The notes under the pieces were generated by a model. It saw nothing but the letters and a program-made list of their open reading frames with translations, was not told where the DNA came from and ran no database searches. This document shows, one piece after another, positions 11,492 to 23,458 of a stretch of DNA of 64,000 nucleotides. The stretch is from Ephemerocybe angulata. Taxonomy: Eukaryota; Basidiomycota; Agaricomycetes; Agaricales; Psathyrellaceae. Made by a program: the position numbers and the translations under genes. The DNA lies in the NCBI GenBank assembly GCA_013368325.1, contig JAACJK010000167.1, positions 124,001 through 188,000 of the forward strand, written 5' to 3'. How positions within the stretch are numbered: position 1 is the stretch's first letter; every line of letters begins with the position of its first letter.

Positions 11492-13250
11492 TCATGACGG
11501 TAATGACATGTTTTGAGGCTGGAGGGTCGCAGCGTTCATTACATCGAACTCTGGCATCATGTGGTGCATCCTTTTCCGAGGAGGCATTCCTGACATATCA
11601 GGCTAAAGCCGAGTCAGAAACGGCAGGACTTGGGTACAAACAAAGGACTAACCTCGCACTGTGCGTAGGGGTTGTCTGCGGGAAAGAAACGGTCAATCAG
11701 AAGAACAGGGTAGAGGTGTTTTACGACAGTACCTTGTAGCTGCTGTGGTTGGTCCCAGGTTCGCGAATGTTTCCTCCCCCTCCCGGTGTGATCCTGAGGT
11801 TTCTCTATCAGTTTCATAGAGTCGGCCAGGGTAAAGAAGGCCTACTTCAAGATGCATCCCGTCACTCCCATATAGCGATTGAGTATCAGGCTCCGCCCAC
11901 TCGATTTTGTGAGAAACGCGAGAATGCATAAAGGGATCCAAAGAATGTCGCATGTCCTGCTGGGGGACTTGTTGCTGATGTGGGTGTGGTTGTTGTTGTG
12001 GCTGTTGGTGTTGCTACAGGGAAAGGCGGTTAGCTCGGAGTGGAGGAGCGATAACGTTGACGAGTTACGGACCTCCAACGCGTAGCGATTGCCAGGACTA
12101 TGCCGTTGCTCCTCCGAGACAGATGGTTTGCGGGGGCGGCTTTCTACTTGACGGATTCGATAAGCGAAATGAAGTGGGAGACGGGAGGGGCAGAGCGGAC
12201 GCACCCATAGACATGGAATTTCTTTGAAGAATCACAGAGACTGGATATAGAGTTGCAATTGAGAACTGGGAAGCGGATAAGAAAATTTGCGACGCACCGA
12301 TGTCATCTCTTCTCCTCTCTGCGGCCAATACGGCCTGACGCGCCTGCCTCTCCAGATCCAAACACGATGTGTACCTCATGAACGCGTCCTGAGTTTCTTT
12401 TTGAGCACGCTGAAGCGCCACCCGCGATGCTTGCAGTGTTTGCCCTGTTGCTACGGTTAGGTCATGATGGTAGTAAGAAAGACGCGTCGACTCACTTGAA
12501 GAGTTGGCCTCGGCCGCCAACGCCTCATTGGTCAACAGCGACGGGGACTCCGAGGCTCGTGAATTTGATACGTGCGAGACGATGTCGTTCTGTCGTTCTA
12601 GGCAGCCCCAGTATAAGCATAGAAATGAAATAAATGAGTGGGTCAGACGTACCCGACACGGTTGAGTGAGAATGCTGGGGTTCGGCGAAACCTTGATCGG
12701 AAGGTTCGGGAGAAAATGAGTCGGTAGACTGGTCGCGATGTGTATACGCAGGCATTTCCCCAGCAGCGATTGAGTTCCGCAACCGTGGATTGTGCGGGAC
12801 GCCGGCCGCGTGCCGTTCAATAAATTTGCGCAAAAAGGAGAGTTCGACGTCGTCGGGCATAACGTAGGGTGGTCCTTGGATATCGCCCTTTTGCATGAGC
12901 AGCTCGAGGTGGCTCATCGTTTTATCTTTGAGCTGCTGAAGCCACTCGTGCAATTCCATATGATCCTGATCCGCCCTAGCATCGTAGTCCTGCCGCCGTC
13001 GGGCTTTGCGCCAGTACGTCTTCGTTGATTTGAGAGCGCGATTAACTTCGTTGTCGAGGGTCCGGTACCATTCGCTCGCCTGTCGGTTGAGTTTTACTGC
13101 AAGCACACCTGGTTGGACACGCAATTGCAGAACACATCGCCCAGTGTGATCAGGAGGTCCGAGGACACCCTTTTGACCCTGGTTCCCTCTGGTCGCGCCG
13201 CGAGATACGTTCCCCAGTTCTGGCCAGGGTAGGTCGTCTGGGGTCGACAT
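11492..13250 (-). CDS. Orphan protein, helical N-terminus and Gln/Met-rich tail
   Basis: Eight exons, all in phase: 13250-12653, 12597-12496, 12444-12298, 12221-12073, 12013-11846, 11793-11733, 11675-11653 and 11602-11492, giving 452 aa. The start is MSTPDDLPWPELGNVSRGA. Exon 1 is rich in charged helices (QASEWYRTLDNEVNRALKS, ELHEWLQQLKDKTMSHLEL). Exon 3 is a clear amphipathic helix (ALQRAQKETQDAFMRY, LDLERQARQAVLAAERRR) likely to form a coiled coil. Exon 5 opens with a Gln/His/Pro tract. The last exon reads PDMSGMPPRKRMHHMMPEF and is Met-rich. No domain was recognised. Composition suggests a nuclear or RNP-associated protein, which is inference only. Exon 7 is just 23 bases long, but frame is kept through it. 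Confidence 0.65.
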
Positions 13251-13717
13251 GCTGAGATGAGGAGAGGACGACAGTTTGTAAAGTTGAGTAGGAAGGCACG
13301 ATGATGGCAAGGCGGAAGTTTACAGGTGCCAAGCTGTTAAATTGAACAAAGTATCGGCATTTAAGGGTGGGTTTGGGTTTCCCGGACGCAGTTCTGGGTT
13401 CTCGGAAATTGATGTGAGAGCACCGATTTATCGAGGCGGACAACATGCCACTATGATCCACATGTCCGGCACCCTGGTAACCGCCATATCCCAAGTCGCT
13501 CTTCTTCCCCAAATGGCAGAACAATACCTCTTCCCACACATCTCACAGTATCGAGATTCCAATATCGAGATCAGCGACCTGGCTTCTCTACGAAACACGC
13601 ATCGACACTTGTCCGTTTCAAACGATGGATACATACATCATATTGGGGGCGCTAATATTACTCTTCCTTACGATGCAAAGCTAACCCCTTGGGCGAGAGG
13701 TGCGGCGTCGCTGAAGT
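13251..13717. other. Intergenic; promoter side of 13250 gene
   Basis: Lies between the start of the orphan gene (13250) and the stop of the aldehyde dehydrogenase (13718). A 129-aa plus-strand ORF (13342-13731) begins at TTG and overlaps the dehydrogenase 3' end. It has no supporting motif and is treated as chance. Confidence 0.5.
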
Positions 13718-15936
13718 TCACTGCAGGGTGAAGAAGAGCATTTCATGAGGTCGCGCGCAGGGTAAAGAGCAGGGTAACGAACCGGTGCAGGCACTCCAGC
13801 GGACATACTGCTTCCACGCGTCTCCGCCAGACTCTCGTCCCCTGAATATGTTTGTAAATATCTGTTCAGCTTTCGACAAGTAGTGACAGAACTTACCATC
13901 CAGTACTCTGTTAGAGCGTTGCAACCGCATAATTCAATTAGATAGAGTCGACGAAACATGTGGGAATTCACGAACCTTATTGCCTCCAAATGCTGCACCA
14001 ATCTCAGCCCCACTGGTGCCTACGTTGACCTGGTAACGGAGCCGGGTGCATTATGGTCAGAAGTGTGTCACCAGCCACAGAACGTCAGACCTACATTCAC
14101 AATCCCAGCGTCAGAGCCAGCTGGGCCAATCCAACGCCCCACGTTCCTAATGTCCCGAGTCCAAAGACTGCTCGACAATCCCTGAGGAACCGCATTATTC
14201 CACTCAATAGCCTCCTCGAGTTCGTCGAAAATTGCCACGTTCAGGATAGGAGCAAATATCTCAGTGCTCCATATGCCGTCCTTTGGATTGACTGATTTGG
14301 GCAGTGCAATAGTTGGTTGAACGAAGTTACCACCCTGCAGACCGTCTCGCTGATATCGCTCCCCTCCCGTGATGATATCAGCGTTCAGAGATCGCAGTTT
14401 CTCGACGGCTTGGGTGTAGACATCACATGCAGTGCTGGTGTGCAACGGACCGAGCAGCGTGTCCTTGGCCAAAGGATCACCAACTGCAACAGAGCCATAC
14501 AAGGTCTTCAGGCGACCCAAAAACTCATCGGCGACCTGTCGGTGGAGATACAGCCTCCTCGTCGAGGTGCAACGCTGACCCGCTGTTCCAACCGCTCCGA
14601 AGAAGACAGCCGGAACAGCGAGGGACAGGTCCGCGTCTGGCATGATGATGGACGCTAGTTTGAAGGTAAGATGGCTTGATGGTAGAGGATAGTCGTCGTT
14701 TGAACCGCCGTACCATTGTTTCCTCCTAGTTCTAGGATGACCTTTCCGAAGCGCGAGGCTACGTTCTGCCCGACGATCCTTCCAACTCTCTCGCTTCCTG
14801 TGAAAGAAACTATTGTAATTCGATGAGTCACCACTACTTGCATGTACTGGCCGAGAGGACCGACCAAGTTCAACGCCTGGGCTCTCGACAACAGCTTCGC
14901 CTGCTTCTTTGCCACCATTCACGAGAGATGCTACAGCTCCTGGGATGCCGTTAGCCTCGAGAACCTGGGATATAATTCTCGTAACCGCTATGGAGCACAA
15001 AGGGGTCGTCGGCGAAGGCTTCCATATGGTCGCATTTCCAGCTGCCAAAGACAATGCAAGATTCCTGATCGAGGATACGTTAGCCCAGATGGAGGGAGTG
15101 AGGGCACAGCTGTTCCCTGATCGACGACGTACCAACCGTAGACGGCCACGGGAAAGTTGAATGCAGAGAGTACACCTACAACTCCCAAAGGATTCGGCAC
15201 TGTAAAGCAACGCGTGAGATAGATCTGCTAACGAGAAATCTGAGATCATAATTACTTTCCAGAATTGAGTGACCTGGTCGCTCGGAGGCGACAACACGGC
15301 CATTCATCATCCTCGACAGACCGACGCCATAGTCACACTGTCGAAAGGGAATGCCGATCAGTTAAACTGCTAGGTTCTAGATGAACATCTTCACTCACAA
15401 TGTCGACGAACTCCTGAACTTCACCTACACCCTCCGTCAAGATTTTACCCATCTCCAACGACACCAGGGCTCCCAGGTCCTCACGCTTTGATGACAGTTA
15501 ATGTCGGTCATATAGCGCCTGAGGCGTCCAAACTGGGCAGAACGTACCTTCGCAGCCAAAGCTTCGCGAATCTGCCTTAAAACCTCTCCGCGACGAGGCG
15601 CAGGTTCGTCTATAAGAGGGAGCTTTAACTCGTGCGTAGCTCATAGAACACTGTGTACTCACTCCTCCACTTCACGTACGCTTCACGGGTTTTGGCTAGA
15701 GTCTCTTGCACCTCCGCTGGCGATGCCGTCCTCACATTGGCCAGAACCTCCCCAGTTGTCGGGCAGATTGATTGAATGACTTCCCCAGAGCCCCGCCAGG
15801 TTCCATCGTAGACACCCTTCAACTCTGCATCTGGCCTGATAGAGAACTTGGAAAGGATGTCTGACGCCCTGGTCGACAAGGAGCGTACTGAATGCCCAGC
15901 ACCAAAGGCGCTGTCGAGAACGCGTCTTCTAAGCAT
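13718..15936 (-). CDS. ALDH7-type aldehyde dehydrogenase (antiquitin / alpha-aminoadipic semialdehyde dehydrogenase-like)
   Basis: NAD-dependent aldehyde dehydrogenase. The ATG at 15936 starts [20 protein letters not shown], an Arg/Ser-rich amphipathic leader fitting mitochondrial import. Blocks in order: [70 protein letters not shown] (cofactor Lys); [24 protein letters not shown] (general-base Glu); [18 protein letters not shown] (catalytic Cys); [20 protein letters not shown]. The carboxy end, with IGAAFGGNK spliced onto [20 protein letters not shown], is diagnostic of the ALDH7/antiquitin branch rather than generic ALDHs. In that branch the substrates are alpha-aminoadipic semialdehyde and other aldehydes, in lysine breakdown or stress. 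The gene has about nine short introns, approximate in places. No truncation or lost catalytic residue was seen. Confidence 0.9.
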
Positions 15937-16530
15937 GCTGCGTGTAATGAGACGACTGGTTTCGTGAGAGGTTGACTCCTGGGGTAAGGTGGAAGGGCGG
16001 TACCGTGTCAGGAAAGTGGTGCCGTCGTCGTCGTCGTCAGAGGGCGGTTATGAGGGTTGGTAGAGTATGATCCGTGCGCCGGAGCTTGCGCCTTGATAGA
16101 ACTCAGGGTCGCCACGTGTGGCGGGGTGCTCGCAAGTATGGACCCCAATGTGGAGTAAGGTTTGGCGCCCTGTCACCGTGGCCACGCTGGCTGTACGTCT
16201 ACCAGAGAGTGAGCATGTGAGGGATTTGGGGGAAGTCGGACGTTCGTCGAGCAAGGCAGAAAACAGCTGACGCGCGACAAACGCGGCGAGCCTCAGGATT
16301 CCCTTTCGGGAATGTAGTACCACAAAAATGGCAAGTAGCCCCTATCCTACCAAGGACCATCGAAGGATGTTTTCGATCCATCCACATGCGAAACACCACA
16401 AGCTTTTACATTGTGATAATAGCTCGTGTACAGAACCTCGTCGAGCCCTTGCAGCAGTAAGCAGGTGATTAAACCAGTATGCTCTTAAAAGGCCCCAATT
16501 CAGCAAGTGTGTAGAACGCAAGAGTAAACA
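15937..16530. other. Intergenic; ALDH7 promoter and JIP5 3' flank
   Basis: About 590 bases. A GTC/CGT trinucleotide run lies near 16023-16040. A short minus-strand ORF (16199-16399) contains CHFC and later Cys residues but starts at GTG and has no partner exon. No gene is called. Confidence 0.45.
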
Positions 16531-18223
16531 CTATAGCTCGTCAAAGAATCCCTTATCAACGACTTCCTCCTTCTTCCCCCGTTTTGAGTTCCCTATGGAG
16601 TCCTTTTCAGCCCTTTTGCGTTTCTGGGCCTTCGGTTTTTCATCTTCACTCTCCCATTCAGCCTCATCTTCTTCCATAGCCTCATCGTCCTCACTCTCGT
16701 CCGATGATTCGTCCCCGTCCTCACCAACGCCAACTGAAGGCCCATCCGCACCCTCCTCACCACTAAGACCTTCTCCGACATCGCTGTCTTCGTCGTCCGA
16801 CCTGGCATCCAAGGTACCATTGGACCCAGCCGCCGTTTCCCGGAAGAAGCCCTCGAGGTCCGTCATCCTCAAGGATTCGTCGTGGCCGACACTACCGACC
16901 CACCACTTCTTTTCCCGCGAAAAATCGTCTTCCATCTTTGCATCGAGGTCATCATCCACACTTGGCTTGATTCTCGTGTCATGGGGTGTAGCCTCGCTCT
17001 CAGTGTCTTCAGCCTGACCCACTCCTTCCCCGACTGCTATCCGCTCAACTGGGAATTCTCCGTGATCAGCTACCACCCCAACGAGCTTGGTGGGCAAGAT
17101 TTGGACGGCCCTTACGAAGCCGTCTGAAGACCCCGTGAGTACGGTGCTGTCAGCGTCGACTCCAGGAACACCCATCGGAACATTGCATAGGGCATCAACA
17201 GACAAGGGGTGTCTGTCAAGAGTGTCAGGCATGTGTTAGATTACTCCGGTTATACATAGCAGGAGAATACGCACCCTGGTATCCTGTCCACACAATCTGC
17301 CCATCCTTTGTTACGGTTGAAGATGGAGATGACGCCAATCTGCGTGCCGACTAGAATCTTGGACGATCTAGGAAGAAGTCGGTCAGTTCGGACATATGAA
17401 CATGGATGGGGTTCAGAACCTACCCTTTAATGGCGACAATAGAAAGTAGCTCGTCTTCTTGGTCTTCAGAATGCGCAATAGGTTCGGGCTTTTTGGACCT
17501 GATGTCCATTACAGACAGAGTACCATCGCCACTAACGATCGAAGCCAGTCAGTATGCCTTGTTGGGCGTCGTTCGTTGAACCCCCAGCTAACCTAGTTGC
17601 GACAAGTTGCTTCTTATCTGGGAGCCAGAGGAAGTCGGATATGAAGTCGAAGTGTTGTGTATAAGTCTTAGCAACGTCGCGTTGCCTGGGATCCCAGAGC
17701 TGTTACAATACACAGAGGATAAGTATCGTATCGCGGAGAAATACAAGGGTCTCTTCACCTTGACCGTCCCGTCATCGTCACCAGTCGCGACCATCCAAGG
17801 CATCAACGACTTTACACAGTTGATCGTGGAACTGGAAGATGCTTCATACGTCAACACGTACTTCCACCTGCCGATGGTTATCCCAGGACCTACTCGTGTG
17901 CTCCACTACGAGTGTCAATACTCTGGGTCGTAGTATCTATGATACTGGTTGTTATCATGAGCACAGTACAGCGTAGAGAGGCGAACCACGCACTTCAAAG
18001 CCTTCGCCTTTCCAACTGTGTAGAGTTTTGATCCGTCATCGTTGAGAGACAGTCCACGGCACGAGCGCTTCGATGGTCGCAGGGAGAAGATAGGTTGAGG
18101 TGCGCCTTGTTCATTGTACGAGAACGCCTTGATGCGGCCATCCAGGAGGCCAGTGTAGACGATGGGCCTCTTAGGGTGGAAGACGACACCAAAGACTTGT
18201 GAGCCGACAGCGATTTCAGGCAT
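16531..18223 (-). CDS. JIP5: WD-repeat protein JIP5/WDR55 family
   Basis: WD40 propeller of the Jip5/WDR55 family, a nucleolar protein linked to ribosomal RNA processing. The start MPEIAVGSQVFGVVFHPKRP at 18223 is the family's N-terminal blade. Later exons give GDDDGTVK joined by splicing to LWDPRQRDVAKTYTQHFDFI, then SGDGTLSVMDIRSKKPEPI, VGTQIGVISIFNRNKGWADC and TGSSDGFVRAVQILPTKLVG, followed by WWVGSVGHDESLRMTDLEGF. The C-terminus is the long acidic tract followed by KAQKRKRAEKD and FFDEL, as expected for this family (nucleolar-type basic patch). About six introns, mostly 50-70 bases. Exon edges are approximate but all blades are in order and no repeat is missing. Confidence 0.9.
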
Positions 18224-18593
18224 GGTAACGGAGAAAAGCCGAGACGTTGCCGGATCCCATCAAGCCCAGAAATTCTTGCTTGATTCTATTTGGTTTCGAG
18301 GCCATTGACATTGCTCGGGCGCCAATCAAAGTTGCTTGGACGCCGGCGACTTGGATGGAACGGTAAAGGCCAGCGTCACGGGAGGTTTTGAGCAGGCGAC
18401 ACGAGGGATGCGTCCACAAAGCGTGTGTTCTGGCCCTCGGGATAAGATAAAAACAGACGAAATCTTGATGAGGGTGATTCATTTTAGAAGCGGCTCCAAG
18501 GCAGAAAGAAAGGCTCTATTTGCGTCTGAAACTTGCCGCGGGTGTATCATAATATCTGTGTATATGGGGATGCTAACTGTCCCTCCTCTATCC
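18224..18593. other. Intergenic; JIP5 upstream region
   Basis: 370 bases between the JIP5 start and the stop of the NTF2-like gene, both on the minus strand. Nothing distinctive was seen beyond the expected promoter. Confidence 0.5.
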
Positions 18594-19597
18594 TCAGTTC
18601 TGAGCTGGAATCAATGTGGCTCCCTCGACGAAGTCGGTTTCCAACTTTCCGTGGTTGGATACAGTTCCACGGCCCCCTTTCCCAGTGCTAATACTACCTT
18701 CCTCAGAGACGCTTGCGGTGTCATCTGCAACTGTAGCATCCCTAAAGTTGAGTGGCAGACTGGATTAAGGACACGGGAATCGCATACCGTTTCCATTCTT
18801 GCTCTTCTTACTGCGCTTACGGCGAGCTTTGAGTTCCTCCTCCTTCCCCTTCCTGATGGCGAATATACCCATCCACTGCGCGATCACAGAAAGAAGGCTC
18901 AGAATGATAGCGGACCAGAGCAAAGCAGTGCGTATGAGTGTCTTGAAAGGAGGGAGGAGGAGGCCGGCAACGTCCTGGAGCGAGTTGGTTATCCTAGCCC
19001 GGCTCGGATAGCTGCAATTCATGGACGTACATCTGGGTGCATCAGATCTTCCTGAGCAGCAATGTAGTGGAGCCCGCCTTGCCTCTTGAGGGTGATACGA
19101 GTGAGCATTCTGTGAAATTGAGCAAGGTTGTGAGATTCGATGCACCGAGAGCCGACAAATTTGGTTGGCGGCGAACCTGGATGTGCTTGACCAGAACGGC
19201 ATGTACACCAAATTTAAGTGCTGGGTGACATCAAGTAGTATAACGTTTTGTATCTTGTCATACACTGCAGAAGGGTCAGTACGGCGTGGTTTCAATCATC
19301 ATCGCTTCGGCGACGTACCGACATGGGTTATCACACCCCTCGTTTTGGGCGATACGATATGCAGCCACCTGACATACGTATTGAGACATACCCAAAGATA
19401 AAGAGTGTCAAAACGCACTGGTAGAGCTTCAGGATTCTGTCCCGACTATTCGGACCCTCCTCAACTTGGAAAACAGGGTACTTGAACCCCGCGTCGGGCA
19501 AGAAATACTTCTCAATCGCCGCTTTCTGGAGCTCCGGGGAGCGAATACTGTCGATGAGGTTAAAGACCTTGTATATATCCTTGGGCGGGTTTTCCAT
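18594..19597 (-). CDS. SigF-like NTF2-like domain membrane protein
   Basis: Small basidiomycete protein with a SigF-like NTF2-like fold and a C-terminal membrane helix. The ATG at 19597 starts MENPPKDIYKVFNLIDSIRS. Next come LQKAAIEKYFLPDAGFKYPV and RDRILKLYQ, spliced to WLHIVSPKTRG, then VYDKIQNVILLDVTQHLNLV, a basic strand RMLTRITLKRQGGLHYIAAQ and EDLMHPDDL. These blocks follow the known family order. A hydrophobic segment (TALLWSAIILSLLSVIAQW) precedes a Lys/Arg-rich stretch, so a single-pass or tail-anchored topology with a cytosolic tail is likely. A last exon ends in an acidic Ser-rich tail, best joined through the acceptor near 18727. The function of the family is unknown. Confidence 0.8.
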
Positions 19598-20343
19598 GAC
19601 TCCTATCACGCTAGATGTGGGGTTTGGTGGCGAGATGGCCCATCACGAAATGGCTTCCGAGACACTTAAACGGAAACGGGACGGTGGCTGGAAGTGGATG
19701 ACGTCAAGAAGGTTCCGTCACTTCCTAAACCAGTCTGGTCCCCGGCGTAGCGCTATTAATAGCTGTCAGCCCCTTTCACTGTAGTCCGGTATTGTAGAGG
19801 AGCAGCGTGCATATGCAATGCCCATGTGAGCCCAAGGGTCAAGAATGTCGGTATGGGTGTTCTTGAGGTGTACACTATAAGAGGGGATGCACACCGCTGC
19901 CTCCCGGGTTGGAGGCGAAAGAGAGCAATCGATCGTGTAGTACGCCCGGGCCAGTGGCTGGTTGAGATCCCTTTGATGTCGCCTCCGCCTCGAAAGACAA
20001 AGACATGCTGAGGTGGAAACGTGTTCCCAAGGCATCGGCGCAATAAACAAGACCTAAGATGAAGACCACAGAAAGAATGTAGCATGACATGATGTGCCAC
20101 ACATCCGAACAAAGACATTTGCCAGGTAGGTAGATTTTACTTATAACCTATGCCTTAATCACCGCCGTTTATCCAAAATCAAGCTTCCCCCGAACTAAAA
20201 CTCCCTTTTATCAGGCTCTCTAAGGTGCATAAACATTCTCGTACAATCGATATGCCTGCGGCTTCCTGATCCCTGATCCTTCCCCGCCTCGTGCTAGACA
20301 CCCTTAAGACTCGCTATTCAACTGTCCTGTCAACTCTTTAGAT
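19598..20343. other. Divergent intergenic region with possible small ORF
   Basis: Shared 5' flank of the NTF2-like gene (minus) and the Ser-rich orphan (plus). A minus-strand ORF at 19875-20102 starts at GTG with a hydrophobic N-terminus (YILSVVFILGLVYCADALG) that resembles a signal peptide. It is only 75 aa long and no further exon is clear. It could be a small secreted protein; the support is too weak for a gene call. Confidence 0.35.
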
Positions 20344-21111
20344 ATGGCTGGCCCAAGGACGAGATCAAAGTCGAAGTCGTCTGGAAGCCCAGAGGCATTA
20401 GAAACTATGGGCGTGGCACGTTCCCCTAAAGTCCATCGTCGACCAAGCCCGTACCATAGGAGCCCAAATAATGTTCCGCCCGCTTCATCTGGGAAGTCAG
20501 CCTCCACCTCAGCTCCTTCCTTTCCACCCTCCCCTATCAGTAATAAACGGCGGAGAAGTGCGCGCCTGGATAAGCCTTCTCAGATGGACGGCCTCGATAT
20601 CCGGGGAGAAAGTCAGACGACAGAGGGATCTCGGTCTTCATGCTCGCCCTCGCACTCGGGAGCTTCATCAAGTACTCGAAGCTCATCAAGGGCCCCTAGT
20701 AGAGCTCGAGGTGCAGGATTCGACAGGAAAGCCTGCGCTAAGGCCTCTTCGTCGTTGCAACGAACTCCTATCGACGAATCGAACGATGACATCGAAGAAG
20801 TGAAGCCATACGATTGGAAGGATGACAGAGACAAAGTACAAGCTATTCTCCCTCACCTACCTTCGCGTCGTCAATCTTGGCGAGTGCTCGATCCTGCCCA
20901 GCGCAAGCACATGGAACTCTGCGATGAAATGCGCAGACGGCGAGAGGCTTCGGCGGTGAAATCCCCGCTACCAGCCCAAGGTACTGAAGCCCACCCAAAT
21001 GAGCGCCTAACGGCTGACCCCTTCGCAGATTTGCATCAGTCGCCTGCCTCGATCTCGCCAAGGCTTCGACGACTATACAACAACCATTCCCGATTCATCC
21101 CTCATCTATAA
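20344..21111 (+). CDS. Ser/Arg-rich orphan protein
   Basis: Single-exon ORF of 255 aa from the ATG at 20344 (MAGPRTRSKSKSSGSPEALE) to the stop at 21109. It is very rich in Ser, Pro and Arg, with basic patches (NKRRRSARLDKP) that could act as nuclear localisation signals and an acidic block (DESNDDIEEVKPYDWKDD) near residue 145. A helical segment RKHMELCDEMRRRREAS follows near residue 195. Most of the chain looks disordered and no domain was recognised. It ends 88 bases before the stop of threonine synthase on the other strand (convergent pair). It could be a real lineage-specific nuclear protein; a chance ORF is unlikely at this length with an ATG and no competing frame. Confidence 0.6.
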   Translation: MAGPRTRSKSKSSGSPEALETMGVARSPKVHRRPSPYHRSPNNVPPASSGKSASTSAPSFPPSPISNKRRRSARLDKPSQMDGLDIRGESQTTEGSRSSCSPSHSGASSSTRSSSRAPSRARGAGFDRKACAKASSSLQRTPIDESNDDIEEVKPYDWKDDRDKVQAILPHLPSRRQSWRVLDPAQRKHMELCDEMRRRREASAVKSPLPAQGTEAHPNERLTADPFADLHQSPASISPRLRRLYNNHSRFIPHL

Positions 21112-21199
21112 CAACTATTTAGTACACGATTAGATATCTTCTGAGTTCCCCGCCCGAAATAAATCGACCCATTATCGAACCACCAGAATTTGGTATATT

Positions 21200-23038
21200 T
21201 TACTCCTTTGCGAACCTCTCGATTACCTCCTTCACCAAATCGATATCTGGTCTCTCAACGTCAATGGCACGTCTCTCCTTTTCTAACAAACCGCGGAACT
21301 CCGTAGGCAAGACATCCCTGTCGAAGTTGAATTGCGAAGACCCTTCGAGGGCACGGGAGACGGCTTCCGAGAACTTGGCGGGATGGGCAGTAGAGAGTAT
21401 GATTTGTCGAACGTTATCGGAGCTGCAATAGACATGTAAGTCGACCAGTCCGGAAGATAGGAAAGGATAGCTCACTTTTGGGGAGCCAAACGGCGGGCAA
21501 CAGCAAGGCCGACTGCCGTGTGGGGATCTGCGACGTATGAGGGCTCGGAATCGAAGTAGGATCTAATGGTTTTCAAGGTCTGCGCAGATGGTCAGCACTG
21601 TCACGAAGACCTGGGATAAGATATATTTACCTCTTCGTCGGCGACACGCTCAGCAATGAAGTCTTGACGGGCACTCTCCAATGCTTTCACTGGGATCTCG
21701 ACACGGCCTTCCGACTTGACCTTGCCCATCCATCCGTCCAAAGTCGCACAGGCCTCCTTCTGGCGCTCCTCGAACGAGATTCCTGACGTATGGTCGTAGG
21801 CGAGGTACCACAGGAGTCGTTCGAAGTTGCTGGAGACGAGAATGTCCATAGCAGGACTGACGGTCTCCTTCACTCCGCTAGCGTCGATGGCCAGAACAGT
21901 CTCTGACGAGACTGACGATGAGTCGACCTTCTCGTACTTTCCGCTCTTCCAGAAACGGGCGAGGATGTCGTTCGCGTTGGTCGCGACAACGAGCTTGCCA
22001 ATCGGGAGACCCATCTTCTTGGCGTAGTATCCGGCAAGAATGTCACCGAAGTTGCCTGTAGGTACGACGTATTGGATTTCGATATCTTCAGGCGATGTTC
22101 CAGCAGGCAGTTGAGATCGGATGTGGAAGAAGGAGAGGAAGTAGTAGACTGTCTGGGCGAGAATGCGTGCCCAGTTGATGGAGTTGACGGCACCGAGGTT
22201 GTGCTTCGCGTTAAATTCCTTGTCCGCGAACAGAGCTTTCACGATATCCTGGGCACTATTAGAGAGTACAAGTGGCAGGGGGAAGTGTGTACACACCTGG
22301 CAGTCATCGAAGGTGCCCTTCACCGCGATGTTGTGGACGTTGGAATCAGTGACCGTGGTCATTTGAGCTTCCTGTATGGGGGAAACGCGTCCCTTGGGAT
22401 GGAGGATGAAGATCGAAACGTTGGATTTCCCTCGAAGTCCATAGATGGCAGCACTAAGTTGGGGATAAGAAACAACCCATGGTTGGCCAGAGTTTCAAAC
22501 GCACCTTCCAGTATCTCCACTGGTAGCGCCAACCACAGTCAAGGTCTCCGGCTTCTCCTCGGGTCCTTTCCGCGCGTTGCGTCGGAGGAGGAAGAACTCG
22601 AACAGGTTTCCGAGCAACTGGAGAGCGACATCCTTGAAGGCGAAGGTAGGGCCGTGGAAAAGCTCCAAGATGAAGGACTTGTCGTCCAATTTGTGGAGTG
22701 GAGTAACGTCTGGGTGCCGGAATGTGCTGTACGATTTCTCCACAAGTGAACGCAGCTCGTCCTTGGTAATTTCTTCGGAAGAGATGTAGAGGGAAAGCAC
22801 AGCGACTGAGAGGTCAACGAAGGAGTAGTCCTTCCAGTCGTTGATCCAGTTTTCTGGGAGCTTGGGTATGTGTTCTGGGATATAGAGACCACCGTTAGGG
22901 GCTAAACCGGTGAGGACTGTCTGTCGTCGGCGAAGGGAGCAAGTTTTCAGTATGCCATGAGACCCAAAGCTTCCTCGAAATATTGACCTCTTCAAAAGAC
23001 AGCTTCTGGTCTCCCCCGCGCGTCGAAAAGTACTTCAT
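21200..23038 (-). CDS. THR4: Threonine synthase (THR4-type)
   Basis: PLP-dependent enzyme that converts O-phosphohomoserine to threonine, the last step of threonine synthesis. Exon 1 (23038-22988) gives MKYFSTRGGDQKLSFEE and is spliced to exon 2 at 22920 (TVLTGLAPNGGLYIPEHIP). The PLP-binding lysine lies in FHGPTFAFKDVALQLLGNLF, followed by LTVVGATSGDTG (phosphate loop). Later exons hold MTTVTDSNVHNIAVKGTFDD, NLGAVNSINWARILAQTVYY, PTGNFGDILAGYYAKKMGLP and ATNANDILARFW, all class-II fungal/plant-type signatures. The end is VIERFAKE at 21200. Five or more short introns. Complete, with no missing catalytic block. The CACTA element inserted at 23,459 lies about 420 bases upstream of the start and may have displaced upstream control sequence. 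Confidence 0.95.
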
Positions 23039-23458
23039 GGTGGGGAAAGGTGGATGAACAAAATGAAGGAGGAATCGATCGCGAATGTGCAGATTCGGAG
23101 TCATTTCACTTTTGATCGCCACCCAGTTTTCGGCCGATGGCGCCGATCGTTGTGTAGCACCGCTCCCTCCGATGGAGCGCCATTTCATCGTTTGGATAGA
23201 ATCGAACAGTCAACGCGACCTGGAATCACATAGGTAGGTCTGTACCATCGGGATCAGTACGGTTACCTTCCACCCATCTAGCTGTCCGCATACCGTAAGC
23301 CGAGATTTAGGGATGAAGCGCCCGTGCAGTCACCGAAAGTGCGGGTCAATGTAGGGGTAACCGAGGACAAAACTGGCCAAGTAGAGCATGTACGAGGGTG
23401 CACACTGCCAGTTACTGTCAATGGGGTGCAGTTTGTGGTGATGCAACAAGATGGAAGG
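23039..23458. other. THR4 upstream region up to transposon junction
   Basis: 420 bases between the threonine synthase start codon and the left end of the CACTA element. No gene seen. It is all that remains of the native promoter-proximal region before the insertion point. Confidence 0.5.

Noticed and set aside
13342..13731. 129-aa plus-strand ORF
   Set aside because: Starts at TTG, overlaps the 3' end of the ALDH7 gene, and has no motif or splice partner.
16199..16399. Minus ORF with CHFC and further Cys residues
   Set aside because: GTG start, no partner exon, lies in the ALDH7/JIP5 intergenic region; Cys spacing matches no finger that I know.
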